A stretch of 40,952 nt of DNA from Sulfuricurvum sp. (GCA_030696285.1 JAUYSQ010000283.1:1-40952); one strand, 5' to 3'. Shown: positions 25,412 to 34,675, numbered from the stretch's first letter. The notes: generated by a model from the letters alone, not told the origin. Translations and numbers: made by a program.

Positions 25412-26244
25412 TGAAAATAGAGCTAGCAGAGAGTTATGGTTTTTGTTTTGGTGTCAAGCGAGCCATTAAGATCGCTGAAGAGAATAAAAATTCTGCTACG
25501 TATGGACCGCTTATCCACAATGCGAATGAAATTGATCGGCTTAAGCGTGATTTTAATGTTGCGTTGAGTGAAAATCTGGACAGTTTTAAATCCGGAGATA
25601 CGGCGGTTATCCGAACGCATGGTATTCCCAAACAAGAATTGGCATTGTTGCATGAGCGCCATGTTGATGTTATTGATGCAACCTGTCCCTATGTCACCAA
25701 GCCGCAGCAGATTTGTGAAGAGATGTCTGCTCAGGGGTATGATATTCTTATTTTTGGCGATGAAGCGCATCCGGAGATCAAAGGGGTGAAGAGCTACGCA
25801 ACGGGCAGAGCGTATGTTGTGAATTCAGCGGAAGAGGTTGATGGACTTGCTTTGCGAGAAAAAGTGGCCGTTGTGGCTCAGACGACGCGCCGGATTGAAG
25901 ACTATCAGAAGATTGTCGGAAAATTGATGATATCGCATAAAGAAGTACGGGTATTTAACACCATTTGCAATGCAACCTTTGATAACCAAGATGCCGTCCA
26001 TAAAATTGCACAAGAGGCAGATGTTATGATCGTAATTGGGGGTAAAAACTCTTCCAATACCAAGCAGCTCCATTCGATTGCATTGGATGAATGTCCGGAT
26101 AGTTATCACATTGAAAGTGCAGACGATTTACAGCCTCAATGGTTTAGCGGAAAAAACTTTTGCGGCATCAGTGCGGGGGCATCTACACCTGACTGGATTA
26201 TTCAAGCCGTCATTGAACGAATTAAGCACTTATCACAACCTTAA
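25411..26244 (+). CDS. ispH: 4-hydroxy-3-methylbut-2-enyl diphosphate reductase IspH
   Basis: IspH (LytB) is the last enzyme of the MEP isoprenoid pathway, an iron-sulfur protein that makes IPP and DMAPP. The 277-residue protein has the three cluster cysteines in SYGFCFGVKRA (Cys12), DATCPYVTKP and NTICNATFDNQDAV, and the substrate histidines in GPLIHNANEI and RTHGIPK. The start at 25411 is preferred over the track's 25393. It overlaps the aroA stop (TGATG), AAGG lies about 8 bases before it, and [15 protein letters not shown] is the family N-terminus. It supplies precursors for the polyprenyl synthase at 9983. aroA-ispH-rpsA order is shared with Campylobacter and Helicobacter relatives, and many bacteria carry ispH next to rpsA. 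Confidence 0.96.
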   Translation: MKIELAESYGFCFGVKRAIKIAEENKNSATYGPLIHNANEIDRLKRDFNVALSENLDSFKSGDTAVIRTHGIPKQELALLHERHVDVIDATCPYVTKPQQICEEMSAQGYDILIFGDEAHPEIKGVKSYATGRAYVVNSAEEVDGLALREKVAVVAQTTRRIEDYQKIVGKLMISHKEVRVFNTICNATFDNQDAVHKIAQEADVMIVIGGKNSSNTKQLHSIALDECPDSYHIESADDLQPQWFSGKNFCGISAGASTPDWIIQAVIERIKHLSQP

Positions 26245-26281
26245 AATCATTAAACTTATCCTAAAAAAAGCATTTTTACGC

Positions 26282-26287
26282 TATAAT
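26282..26287 (+). promoter_or_regulatory. -10 box of rpsA
   Basis: A perfect TATAAT, 30 bases before the rpsA ATG in the 73-base gap after ispH, so the ribosomal protein gene has its own promoter in addition to read-through. Confidence 0.65.
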
Positions 26288-26317
26288 CAGCCAATTTTTA
26301 GTTACAAGGGAATAGGC

Positions 26318-27973
26318 ATGGCGTTTGATAACGAAGCGTATGAAGAAGAAAATTTTGCTGAAATGCTGGAGGCATCGTTCAAAGAGCAAGAATCCACACG
26401 CATTACAGAGGGTGAAGTAGTAGAGATCCAAGAGGGTGATAACCGCGCATTGGTAGGCGTTGGTGAAAAGCTAGAGGGGATTCTCCCACTTGATGAGATT
26501 CGTGATGCTGAGGGAAAACTTCTCTTCAACGTTGGTGATAAAATCACCGTTATGGTTATTGGGCACTACAATGAGCGTCCTAAAATCTCCTATAAAAAAG
26601 TGCTTGAACAAGAGAAAACACTCGCATTTATCAATTTGCACAAAGAAGACTTTGAGTCGGTTGTGATCGAAGCATTGGTGACAAAGAAAAACAAGGGCGG
26701 CTATTTACTAGAAGCTGATGATGTTCATTTCTTCCTTCCGCGTTCACTCGCAGCATTCAAAGAAACCGATCAAGTAGTGGGTAAAACCATCAAAGCACAA
26801 GTCGTTAAAGTTGATGCAGCTGAAGCATCGATTGTCGTATCACGCCGTAAGCTTTTCAATGATGAGCGTAAGCGTAAAAAAGAAGTGATTGATGCATTGA
26901 TGGAAGAGGGTAAAATTATCGAAGGTACCGTTAAAAAAATCACAAGCTATGGTATGTTTGTTGATGTTGGCGGGATTGATGGCTTGGTTCATTACAATGA
27001 AATCAGCTACAAAGGACCTGTTAATCCTTCAAAACTCTACAAAGAGGGTGATGTTGTTACGGTAAAAGCAATAGCATACGATAAAGACAAGCGTCATCTT
27101 TCTCTCTCTATCAAAGCAGTACAATCGGATCCTTGGAAAGAGGTTGAAGAGGCTCTTGAAGAGGGTGATACCATTACAGTTACGGTTAGCAACATCGAAC
27201 CGTATGGTATTTTTGTTGACTTGGGTAACGATATTGAAGGATTCTTGCACGTTTCTGAGATTACATGGGATAAGAACATTAAACACCCAAAAGATTATTT
27301 AACATTGGGTCAAGAGATTGACGTTGAAGTAATCGAAATTAACTCAATTACGCACAAATTGCGTGTATCGTACAAGCGTCTTCAGCCGAAACCGTTTGAA
27401 GAGTTTATGAAAAAATCACGTGAGGGTGATGTCGTTAAAGGGACAGTCACGTCGTTAACCGATTTTGGTGCTTTTATCAAAATTAATGGCGTTGAAGGGT
27501 TGCTTCACAACCAGGATCTTTCATGGGACAAAAATGTCAAATGCAAAGAGACTCTCAAAGTTGGTGATGAAATCGAAGTAAAAATTGCTAAGATTAACGT
27601 AGAAGATGAAAAAATTTCGTTGAATCGTAAATCACTTGAAGAGAGCCCGATTGACAAATTTGCAACGAATCATAAAATGAATGAAGTTGTAACGGCAACG
27701 GTTCGTGATGTGAAAGATTTTGGTGTATTTGTTTCATTAGAGGGTGGGGTTGATGCTCTTATCCGTAATGAAGATCTCTCTCCAATGACTCCTGAAGAGC
27801 TTGAAATCGGTCAAACGATTGAAGCTGTGATTATGGTTATTGATGCGAAACGTGATCGTATCCGTCTTTCGGTACGCAAGTTGGAGCGGATTAAAGATCA
27901 AGAGATGCTCAATGAAATCAATGATGACGAGAGCAATAGCCTTGGTGATTTGATTAAAGACCAATTGAAATAA
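26318..27973 (+). CDS. rpsA: 30S ribosomal protein S1 RpsA
   Basis: S1 binds mRNA and unfolds it on the 30S subunit during initiation. The 551-residue protein contains six S1 repeats. The first two are the divergent ribosome-anchoring ones (ITEGEVVEIQEGDNRALVGV; ESVVIEALVTKKNKGGYLLE). The other four are RNA-binding repeats (IEGTVKKITSYGMFVDVGG; ITVTVSNIEPYGIFVDLGN; VKGTVTSLTDFGAFIKI; VTATVRDVKDFGVFVSLEGG). The track's start at 26036 overlaps ispH in another frame and is rejected. The ATG at 26318 has AAGGG upstream, follows a TATAAT, and begins the family-typical acidic N-terminus (AFDNEAYEEENFAEML). The highly skewed, uniform codon use towards the 3' half fits strong expression. Confidence 0.96.
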   Translation: MAFDNEAYEEENFAEMLEASFKEQESTRITEGEVVEIQEGDNRALVGVGEKLEGILPLDEIRDAEGKLLFNVGDKITVMVIGHYNERPKISYKKVLEQEKTLAFINLHKEDFESVVIEALVTKKNKGGYLLEADDVHFFLPRSLAAFKETDQVVGKTIKAQVVKVDAAEASIVVSRRKLFNDERKRKKEVIDALMEEGKIIEGTVKKITSYGMFVDVGGIDGLVHYNEISYKGPVNPSKLYKEGDVVTVKAIAYDKDKRHLSLSIKAVQSDPWKEVEEALEEGDTITVTVSNIEPYGIFVDLGNDIEGFLHVSEITWDKNIKHPKDYLTLGQEIDVEVIEINSITHKLRVSYKRLQPKPFEEFMKKSREGDVVKGTVTSLTDFGAFIKINGVEGLLHNQDLSWDKNVKCKETLKVGDEIEVKIAKINVEDEKISLNRKSLEESPIDKFATNHKMNEVVTATVRDVKDFGVFVSLEGGVDALIRNEDLSPMTPEELEIGQTIEAVIMVIDAKRDRIRLSVRKLERIKDQEMLNEINDDESNSLGDLIKDQLK

Positions 27974-27978
27974 AGTCA

Positions 27979-28446
27979 ATGCGACGATTCGCGTATTGGC
28001 TGTTTCCGACAATAGCCATCTTTGTAGCGGTTTTTGTCGTCGCCTTTATGATTGAAATCAATCCTAATGTTCCCGTCGTGAATGAGGATGAAGATCCTCA
28101 TTCAAAAAGTTTGATTTCCGATGAGCATTCACGCGGATGGATGAATGATCTACATTTGGATGAAGAAAAAGGATATTTTTATCCCGTCAATGAACTCTCC
28201 ATTCAAACAGATGACACTCCAAGCGATGTGAAAACTCAAAAGTATCATTTGATGGTCCATTTGAAAGATTCCTACGAATTTTTTTGTTTAAAACAAGAGC
28301 TTAAGAAAACGAAGTTTTCGTATCTTTTGAATCAAGAAGGGGATCTTTTAAGTGTTGAGATCGATTCAAGCGATCATAACGCACTTTCCAACCTTGTAAC
28401 CAAATTAAAAACCTATCAAATATCGGCGACACTTTCGCCGCTTTAA
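27979..28446 (+). CDS. Small bitopic membrane protein of unknown function
   Basis: I do not recognise a named family. The 155-residue product has one N-terminal transmembrane helix (about residues 6-26, YWLFPTIAIFVAVFVVAFMI) and an acidic extracytoplasmic segment (VNEDEDPHSKSL). A compact C-terminal domain of about 65 residues (YHLMVHLKDSYEFFCLKQEL to ISATLSP) has an alternating beta-alpha-beta pattern, somewhat like SPOR or ferredoxin-like folds. It starts five bases after rpsA and ends 14 bases before serA, so all three are likely cotranscribed. A small hypothetical gene in this position is also my memory of the C. jejuni rpsA-serA interval, so it may be a conserved but unstudied protein. 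Confidence 0.65.
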   Translation: MRRFAYWLFPTIAIFVAVFVVAFMIEINPNVPVVNEDEDPHSKSLISDEHSRGWMNDLHLDEEKGYFYPVNELSIQTDDTPSDVKTQKYHLMVHLKDSYEFFCLKQELKKTKFSYLLNQEGDLLSVEIDSSDHNALSNLVTKLKTYQISATLSPL

Positions 28447-28460
28447 AGAGGAAGTACCCA

Positions 28461-30050
28461 ATGGAAAAATTTAAAATTGTCGTTTGTGATCATATTCATG
28501 AAGCGGGGCTTGATCTCCTTCGTTCGGACGACCAAATTGAGATGATTTTTGCGGCCGATATGGATAAAACGGCATTGCTTGATGTTGTGGCAACCGCCGA
28601 TGTAGCAATTACTCGAAGCTCTACCGATGTGGATGAAAAGTTTATTCAAGCGGCTAAAGGCAAGTTAAAAGCGGTTGTTCGTGCGGGTGTCGGTGTGGAT
28701 AATGTTGATATCCCAGGATGTTCTAAAGAGGGAATTATCGTCATGAATGTTCCGACAGCGAACACGATTGCAGCAGTTGAACTCACGATGACCCATATCC
28801 TTTCATGTATGCGTATGTTTCCCTATTCTCACGATCACTTGAAAAATCAACGTATTTGGAAACGGGAAAAATGGTATGGCTATGAGCTCAAAGGGAAAAA
28901 ACTCGGTGTCATCGGGTTTGGTAACATCGGCAGTCGTGTCGGTATCCGCGCAAAAGCCTTTGAGATGGAAGTGATCGCTTATGACCCGTATATCCATCCA
29001 TCCAAAGCAACCGATGCAGGGGCAAAATATACGACGAATTTTGAGGATATTTTGGCGTGCGATATTATCACTATTCATACTCCAAAAAATAAAGAAACGG
29101 TTGGGATGATCGGTGCCGATGAAATCGCAAAAATGAAAGACGGTGTGGTTCTTATCAACTGTGCTCGCGGTGGATTGTACAGCGAAGATGCTCTCTATGA
29201 TGGACTAAAATCTAAAAAAATCCGTTTTGCCGGTATTGATGTATTTGACAAAGAACCTGCAACTGATAATAAGCTTCTTGATTTGGACAACATCTGTGTC
29301 TCTCCTCACCTTGGAGCCAATACATTTGAATCTCAACTGGGTATTGCTCTTGAAGCGGCACAGCAAGCGATCGAAGCGGCAAAAGGGATAGCCTATCCTC
29401 ATGCCCTTAATCTTCCAATCGATGAATCTAAAATTCCTTCTTTTGTAAAACCATTCCTTGAAATGGGACAAAAAATCGGCTTTTTAGCATCTCAGATTAA
29501 TCGTGCTCCGATTGTTTCGGTCAAAGTCAGTGGACGCGGCGATATCGCACAATACGTCACGTCTCTTGCTACGTTTGTCACCGTAGGTGCATTGGCAGAG
29601 ACATCGGGTGAGACCATCAACTACGTTAATGCTGATTTTGTTGCCAGTGAGCGTAATATCAAAATAGACACGGAAGAACTCCCTGAGAGTCCGGTGTATA
29701 AAAATTTGGTAACCGTTCGTTTGACAACCGATAAAGATGTCATCGAAATTAGCGCAACGATGTTTAATGATGACGTACAGCGTATTGTCGATATTAATGG
29801 CTTCGGTGTTGATGTTGAGCCAAAAGGAAATATGATCCTTTTCAAAAATACGGATGTACCGGGTGTTATCGGACAAGTGGGTACATTGCTCGCTGCCCAT
29901 AATGTCAATATCGCCGATTTCCGTCTTGGACGCAATAAAAGCGGTGAAGCATTGGCCGTGATCATCGTTGACTCTGCGGTCAATGATAAAACACTCAAAG
30001 AGCTTTCTGCTCTCAACGCATGTATCAGCGTTTCTTACGCACGCATCTAA
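28461..30050 (+). CDS. serA: D-3-phosphoglycerate dehydrogenase SerA (long form)
   Basis: SerA oxidises 3-phosphoglycerate to phosphohydroxypyruvate with NAD, opening serine synthesis. The 529-residue length marks the long form, with a catalytic and NAD domain (about 1-315), an allosteric substrate-binding domain (about 320-450) and a C-terminal ACT domain (about 455-529) for serine feedback. Visible are the NAD motif KLGVIGFGNIGSRVGIRA, the substrate Arg in LINCARGGLYSEDAL, the catalytic pair Glu in GIDVFDKEPA and His in CVSPHLGANT, and the ACT segment VPGVIGQVGTLLAAHNVNIA. A GAGGAAG ribosome site precedes the ATG. A hairpin 18 bases after the stop ends the block. Confidence 0.97.
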   Translation: MEKFKIVVCDHIHEAGLDLLRSDDQIEMIFAADMDKTALLDVVATADVAITRSSTDVDEKFIQAAKGKLKAVVRAGVGVDNVDIPGCSKEGIIVMNVPTANTIAAVELTMTHILSCMRMFPYSHDHLKNQRIWKREKWYGYELKGKKLGVIGFGNIGSRVGIRAKAFEMEVIAYDPYIHPSKATDAGAKYTTNFEDILACDIITIHTPKNKETVGMIGADEIAKMKDGVVLINCARGGLYSEDALYDGLKSKKIRFAGIDVFDKEPATDNKLLDLDNICVSPHLGANTFESQLGIALEAAQQAIEAAKGIAYPHALNLPIDESKIPSFVKPFLEMGQKIGFLASQINRAPIVSVKVSGRGDIAQYVTSLATFVTVGALAETSGETINYVNADFVASERNIKIDTEELPESPVYKNLVTVRLTTDKDVIEISATMFNDDVQRIVDINGFGVDVEPKGNMILFKNTDVPGVIGQVGTLLAAHNVNIADFRLGRNKSGEALAVIIVDSAVNDKTLKELSALNACISVSYARI

Positions 30051-30068
30051 CAGTAATGTAATACAATC

Positions 30069-30091
30069 AAAGGGATATAAAAGATCCCTTT
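30069..30091. terminator. Bidirectional terminator between serA and the histidine kinase
   Basis: AAAGGGAT and ATCCCTTT form a perfect 8-base stem with a 7-base loop in the 58-base gap between two converging genes. A T-run (TCTTTTTATAG) follows a few bases later on the plus strand, and the A-rich start of the stem gives U residues on the other strand. Confidence 0.65.
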
Positions 30092-30108
30092 GGCAATCTT
30101 TTTATAGC

Positions 30109-31296
30109 TTAGATCGGAAGCACGATTTCAAAAAGTGCTCCTCTCTCTGTGTTATGAGCTGTTAGTTTCCCTTTACAATGTTCTTCAATAATCGTTTTTG
30201 ACATATACAGACCTAATCCTGTTCCATCCTTTTTTTCTTTTGTACTAAAGTACGGATCAAAAACTTTGCTTAGTAGCTCTTTGGGAATTCCGCCGCCATT
30301 ATCTTCGATACTCAAACATGCTGTTGACCCTTTTTGATAACTTCGTACCCAGATGGTCGCATTTTTTATCTTTTTTTCTGAAAAAACATCTTCAGCATTT
30401 TTAAAAATATTTAAAATAACTTGACGTATTTCATTGGTATAGGTGTGCAGTAGTTTATCGCTTTCATAGATACGTTCAACGGTGATGCTGTGTGTTTGAA
30501 GTGTCGGTTCGATAATCTTCAAACTTCCTTCCGTGAGCATCTCCCACGTTGCCGCTCCTTTTTTTTTGGTTTCTTTAAAGAAGCCTCTAAAATCATCGAT
30601 GGTTAAGGAGAGATGCTGAGCCAGGTCCCCGATAGCTTCGAGACGTTCCTCGAAAAACTCTTTTTTATAGCTATCCATGATCACATCGAGTGTCAATGTC
30701 GATGAAATCGCCGCTATGGACGCCAACGGTTGTCGCCACTGGTGAGCGATCATGCGGATCATCTCGCCCATCTGTGCTAGCCGCGACTGCTCCAGCATTT
30801 GAGTGGTTTGCAAGCGGTTTTTCTCTACTTCTGTAGCAACGCGATATTCGAGTTCTTTTGTCATAATTTCTAGATGTATTTTGTTGCTAATATCATGCCC
30901 AGTCGCACTGTAGCCTCTAAAATTACCCTTACTGTCTTTGTTGTACTCAATATGTAAACGCAACCAATATGCTTCTCCATCTTTACGTTTATTTTTGACT
31001 TCACCGTCCCATACTTGAACGGTTTTTAGAGTGTGCCACATATCCGTATAAAATGATTTTGGTGTATCGGGGTGGCGAAAAAGGGCATGTGTCCGACCGA
31101 TAACTTCCCGCTTAGAATAACCGGAAACTTTTTCAAACGCTTCACTGATATAGGTGATAAAACCGCTCTCATCGGTCATCGATACAATGGTGTTCTTGTC
31201 AATCATCTCTTTATAATGGTTTAAAAGGTGGGTTTGCTCCATTAGTTCATCAAGAAGATCCTGATCCATAATCAACGAGTGTGAAGTACGTTTCAT
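30109..31296 (-). CDS. PAS-domain sensor histidine kinase
   Basis: The 395-residue cytoplasmic kinase has no membrane segment. An Aer-type PAS domain (about residues 30-140, GYSKREVIGRTHALFRHPDT and VQVWDGEVKNKRKDGEAYW) is followed by a coiled coil (140-178). The H-box is IRMIAHQWRQPLASIAA with phospho-acceptor His185, the HWRQPL variant common in Campylobacterota. The ATP-binding domain has the N-box IFKNAEDVF, G1 SIEDNGGGIP, F-box VFDPYFSTKE and G2 GTGLGLYMSK. The PAS resembles flavin-binding redox sensors, so the input may be redox or energy state, which is inference. Its start overlaps the stop of the upstream response regulator (TAATG), and the two almost surely form a two-component pair. 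Confidence 0.9.
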   Translation of the reverse strand: MKRTSHSLIMDQDLLDELMEQTHLLNHYKEMIDKNTIVSMTDESGFITYISEAFEKVSGYSKREVIGRTHALFRHPDTPKSFYTDMWHTLKTVQVWDGEVKNKRKDGEAYWLRLHIEYNKDSKGNFRGYSATGHDISNKIHLEIMTKELEYRVATEVEKNRLQTTQMLEQSRLAQMGEMIRMIAHQWRQPLASIAAISSTLTLDVIMDSYKKEFFEERLEAIGDLAQHLSLTIDDFRGFFKETKKKGAATWEMLTEGSLKIIEPTLQTHSITVERIYESDKLLHTYTNEIRQVILNIFKNAEDVFSEKKIKNATIWVRSYQKGSTACLSIEDNGGGIPKELLSKVFDPYFSTKEKKDGTGLGLYMSKTIIEEHCKGKLTAHNTERGALFEIVLPI

Positions 31297-32810
31297 TATG
31301 CTTTTATTTCTAATGCTTTGAATTCACGAATTAAGGTCATCTGACGATTTGAAAGATATTCTGCCATCCCTTTATGTTTTGCTTCATTGAGCTCAAATAA
31401 TACCACGATATGAAAAGAGCGTTCCAGCTCATCAATTCGGTAGATGGTTGCCGCGGTATTAATACTGAGTGGGGCTTTGGACGTTGGTAAAACCAGCGAG
31501 ATGTTGACTGTCATTTCTTTTTCGAAATGGGGAGGTAATGCACTTAGTTCCAATTTGAGTGAAACAATGGAGATATCCACAATGCGTATTTCGCCAAAAA
31601 ACTTTTTATCGTCGACAAAAAGTGTCACCTTTTCATTACCTTCAGGTTCAAGACGGATGTTTTTACGGTCATTTCCGCTTCTTTGGATAAATTGCATATC
31701 GCTAAAAGTGATCAGCTGCTTGTCAAAATCAATCTCTTTGACCGATTTGCACAAAACGGCCGAGGGGAAAACTTCGGAGCTGATCGTCATGTTTTTGACC
31801 AGTTTGACAATTTTGAGCTGTGAATAAGAGGTCTTAACGACTACCTGTTCATCATCCATGTGTACAATGACGGTTGGATTGGTGATGGTTAAGCCGCGAT
31901 AAAAATTGTGGAGTTTAACTTCAGCATTGTTCTCATTCACGATTTTCATAAATGTTAGTACCGTCTTTTTGTCTTGTAAAACTTTATCATTATCCACGGC
32001 ATTTTTATCAAACAGTGCCAGTAGATTGAGTTCTGTCACATCATCGAGCGATACAATGACAGAGTTTGCTTTATTGGGGACTTCTCGGAGTTTCATGATC
32101 AGGTGACGGTTTTGTTCCTGATGATCGACAATCTTGGTATGAAAAAGCTTTCCGGGATTGGCGGATGCTTCTTCATACCACGTATGTTCACCTGTACTAA
32201 ATAGAAATCCTTGATGTGCTTTTAATATAGAATCCATTGAGGTATATTTTTTCAGAAAATCATCCAAATCTTCAACTCCAAAAAAATCTAGGAAGCGCTG
32301 ATTGACGATGACGGGATGACCGTTTTGAAACATAATGAGAAGATTGTTCTGGTAGTTAAAAATATCATGAAGCTGAGTATCGTAGAGATGTTTATTTTCT
32401 TCATACTGCATCGCTTTGAGTGCATCGTAGAGTGCGTCGAGCAGCTGATTGACTTTTGCCGGTTTGGGCAAATAGCGAAAGGTACCGACATTGATTGCCT
32501 CCAGCAGATACTCTTTTTCATTATACGCTGTAATGTAGATAATTTTCGTATCCGGTTCTTCCGCTTTGATCTTTTTAGCCATCTCCAGACCACTCATTCT
32601 GGGCATATTGATGTCGGTGATTACCAGCTTAGGTTTGTTCTTTTTGAAAAGCTCATACCCTTCAAGTCCATCTGCCGCACTCAAGATGTTGACAAAAACT
32701 TTTCCTAGCAATTGGACGATATTAGTACGTAACCCCGCGTTATCTTCAACATACAGTACAGTTATATCTTTGGCAAGTCTCTGTATTTCTAGCAGTTTTT
32801 CACTTACCAT
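31296..32810 (-). CDS. Response regulator: REC - PAS-like - PilZ-like C-terminus
   Basis: This 504-residue regulator begins with a receiver domain (about residues 15-130) with phospho-acceptor Asp66 in KLVITDINMPRMSG, the acidic pair ED (22-23), Thr in IIYITAYNEK and Lys in RYLPKPAKV. A PAS-like domain (about 145-270, VIVNQRFLDFFGVEDL) and a middle region follow. The C-terminal 110 residues resemble PilZ: NDRKNIRLEPEG supplies an RxxxR, and DISIVSLKLELS sits where PilZ has D/NxSxxG, but the glycine is replaced. There is no DNA-binding domain, so output is probably by protein contact, perhaps modulated by cyclic-di-GMP. It is coupled to the kinase downstream. AAGGAGT lies before the ATG, within the last codons and stop of the PAS-GGDEF-EAL gene. 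Confidence 0.85.
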   Translation of the reverse strand: MVSEKLLEIQRLAKDITVLYVEDNAGLRTNIVQLLGKVFVNILSAADGLEGYELFKKNKPKLVITDINMPRMSGLEMAKKIKAEEPDTKIIYITAYNEKEYLLEAINVGTFRYLPKPAKVNQLLDALYDALKAMQYEENKHLYDTQLHDIFNYQNNLLIMFQNGHPVIVNQRFLDFFGVEDLDDFLKKYTSMDSILKAHQGFLFSTGEHTWYEEASANPGKLFHTKIVDHQEQNRHLIMKLREVPNKANSVIVSLDDVTELNLLALFDKNAVDNDKVLQDKKTVLTFMKIVNENNAEVKLHNFYRGLTITNPTVIVHMDDEQVVVKTSYSQLKIVKLVKNMTISSEVFPSAVLCKSVKEIDFDKQLITFSDMQFIQRSGNDRKNIRLEPEGNEKVTLFVDDKKFFGEIRIVDISIVSLKLELSALPPHFEKEMTVNISLVLPTSKAPLSINTAATIYRIDELERSFHIVVLFELNEAKHKGMAEYLSNRQMTLIREFKALEIKA

Positions 32811-32812
32811 AT

Positions 32813-34675
32813 TTACTCCTTTAAGGCTTCATCGTCATCAATGAGGTAAGGTTTGGGTTCACCCAGATAATAACCTTGCGAATGGCAGACTCCCATTGCG
32901 ATAACGGTATCGAGAATCTCCGCTGAGCTTACAAATTCGGCAATAACGTTCATATCAAGATCTTTGGCCATAGAGACGATGGTTTTGGTCAATATTTGGG
33001 AACTTCGATCCTGCAAAATATTTTTAATGATCGATCCGTCAATTTTAATGAAACTTGCTTCAAGTTCAAGCAGATGCATAAAATTTGAATACCCTGACCC
33101 GAAATCATCTATGGCGATGCGGGCACCATATTTTTTGACCTCCGCTACAAACTCTTTGACGATCGTGTAATTGTCGATCCCCTCAGATTCGATGATTTCA
33201 AAAATAACATTCTGCGGTTTGTCAAAGCTGTTGAGTGCATCAAATATATAGGCGTGCGTGTTACTGTTTCGAATATCTTCGATAGAGAGATTGACGGAAA
33301 AACATATATCTTTATCTCTAAACATGGCAAATGCTTTACGTAGAATGGCTTTTGTTAATTCAGGGTATATTTTTGCTTTGTGTGCCACATCCAAAAAGAA
33401 AAAGGGGGTAAGGACTTTTCCTTCTTCATTGACGATGCGCATTAGTGTTTCGTATTTATCAATTTTTCGCGTCATATTGTTATAGATTGGCTGAAAATAG
33501 GCAATAACCAGATCATGTGCAAGGGCATATTTGAGTGTTTTGATCATCTCCTGATTGTTGGCATAGTGTTCTTTTTCCTGTTTATTCATATCATAGATTT
33601 CAAACGGCATTTTATTTCGTTTGGCATTTTTCAGAGCAATATTCGAATTGATCAGTAATTCAGTCGAATTTCCACAGCACATTCCTACGGTAATACTGAT
33701 GTAGATCTCATGCTCATTAATCAAAAAAAGATGAGAATCAAGGGTTTGAATCAACTCCATGACCAGAGGGGTTAGGCTATCGTTATCTAAAGAAGCTTTT
33801 GAAAGAATGGCGAATTCGTCCGAGGGGAGTTTGTAAAGACGACACTTCTCTTCATTCAAATTTTCAGAGAGATACTGCCCGAAGCTTTTGAGAATTTCAT
33901 CACCGATTTTATACCCATACAGATTGTTAAGCTCTTGGAATGAGTCGAGATTTAAGAGCCCCATCGCCGCGTACTCTCCCCCCTCAAGATCCTCAATTAA
34001 TTGTAAGCGGTTAGGTAAGCCGGTGAGACGATCGGTCAGTTGGCGGGAAATACGCTCTTTTTGCTCAATCACTTGGGTAATATCGTGTCGAAGAGCAAGG
34101 AATCTTTTGACTTCACCGTTGTTGTCCAAAATGGGAGTAATCGTCGTATCCACATGATAGGCACTGCCGTCTTTGGCGCGGTTTTTAATGACGCCGCGCC
34201 ACGGCTGCTTGTTTAAGATCGTCTCCCACATTTGTGCAAACACTTCGGATGGATTGTCGGGATGGCGAATAATGTTGTGTGGGCATCCAATCAGCTCATC
34301 ATTCGAATAACCGGATACCTTGACGAAAGCGTCATTCACATACGTAATAATGCCGTTTTTATCCGCCATAGAGACGATTGTACTGTAATCGACGGCTTTT
34401 TTATATTCATTGAGCAATTGGATTTGTTCGACCAGTTCGTGCGATTTGTCTTTGAAGGCAACGGAGAGCTGATCATTCAATGTTTGTAATTCGTCTTTTT
34501 TAGTATCAACAAGTGACTGAAGCGGTTGATTTTCCTTCCATGATTTCAAGCTTTTCTGCTCACGCTTAGGACGTTTGAATATTAACCCACTCATTAATGG
34601 CCTTAGTGTATTGCTTTTTGATAATAATGTAATAGTGTAACCAATAGGTATGAGTAAAGGGTGAGTTTTACTCAT
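32813..34675 (-). CDS. PAS-GGDEF-EAL protein: probable c-di-GMP phosphodiesterase with degenerate GGDEF
   Basis: The 620-residue protein has a coiled-coil N-terminus, an Aer-type PAS (about 92-205, GYSNDELIGCPHNIIRHPDN and KQPWRGVIKNRAKDG), a GGDEF domain (210-370) and an EAL domain (375-615). In the GGDEF domain the signature is PSDEF (284-288), so cyclase activity is unlikely; it may bind GTP as a regulator. The EAL side keeps the expected catalytic set: Glu409 (ETL), Asn462 (VNLS), Glu493 (FEIIES), Asp523-524 (IDDFG), Lys544 (IKIDG), Glu580 (IAEF) and Gln600 (SQGYYLG), so hydrolysis of cyclic-di-GMP is likely. An alternative ATG at 34594 has AAGG before it and may be the true start. It is three bases from the next gene. 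Confidence 0.88.
   Translation of the reverse strand: MSKTHPLLIPIGYTITLLSKSNTLRPLMSGLIFKRPKREQKSLKSWKENQPLQSLVDTKKDELQTLNDQLSVAFKDKSHELVEQIQLLNEYKKAVDYSTIVSMADKNGIITYVNDAFVKVSGYSNDELIGCPHNIIRHPDNPSEVFAQMWETILNKQPWRGVIKNRAKDGSAYHVDTTITPILDNNGEVKRFLALRHDITQVIEQKERISRQLTDRLTGLPNRLQLIEDLEGGEYAAMGLLNLDSFQELNNLYGYKIGDEILKSFGQYLSENLNEEKCRLYKLPSDEFAILSKASLDNDSLTPLVMELIQTLDSHLFLINEHEIYISITVGMCCGNSTELLINSNIALKNAKRNKMPFEIYDMNKQEKEHYANNQEMIKTLKYALAHDLVIAYFQPIYNNMTRKIDKYETLMRIVNEEGKVLTPFFFLDVAHKAKIYPELTKAILRKAFAMFRDKDICFSVNLSIEDIRNSNTHAYIFDALNSFDKPQNVIFEIIESEGIDNYTIVKEFVAEVKKYGARIAIDDFGSGYSNFMHLLELEASFIKIDGSIIKNILQDRSSQILTKTIVSMAKDLDMNVIAEFVSSAEILDTVIAMGVCHSQGYYLGEPKPYLIDDDEALKE

Noticed and set aside
26036-26317. 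N-terminal extension of S1 in the ORF track
   Set aside because: It overlaps ispH in another frame, lies before the TATAAT, and is not part of the S1 family; the ATG at 26318 has a ribosome site.
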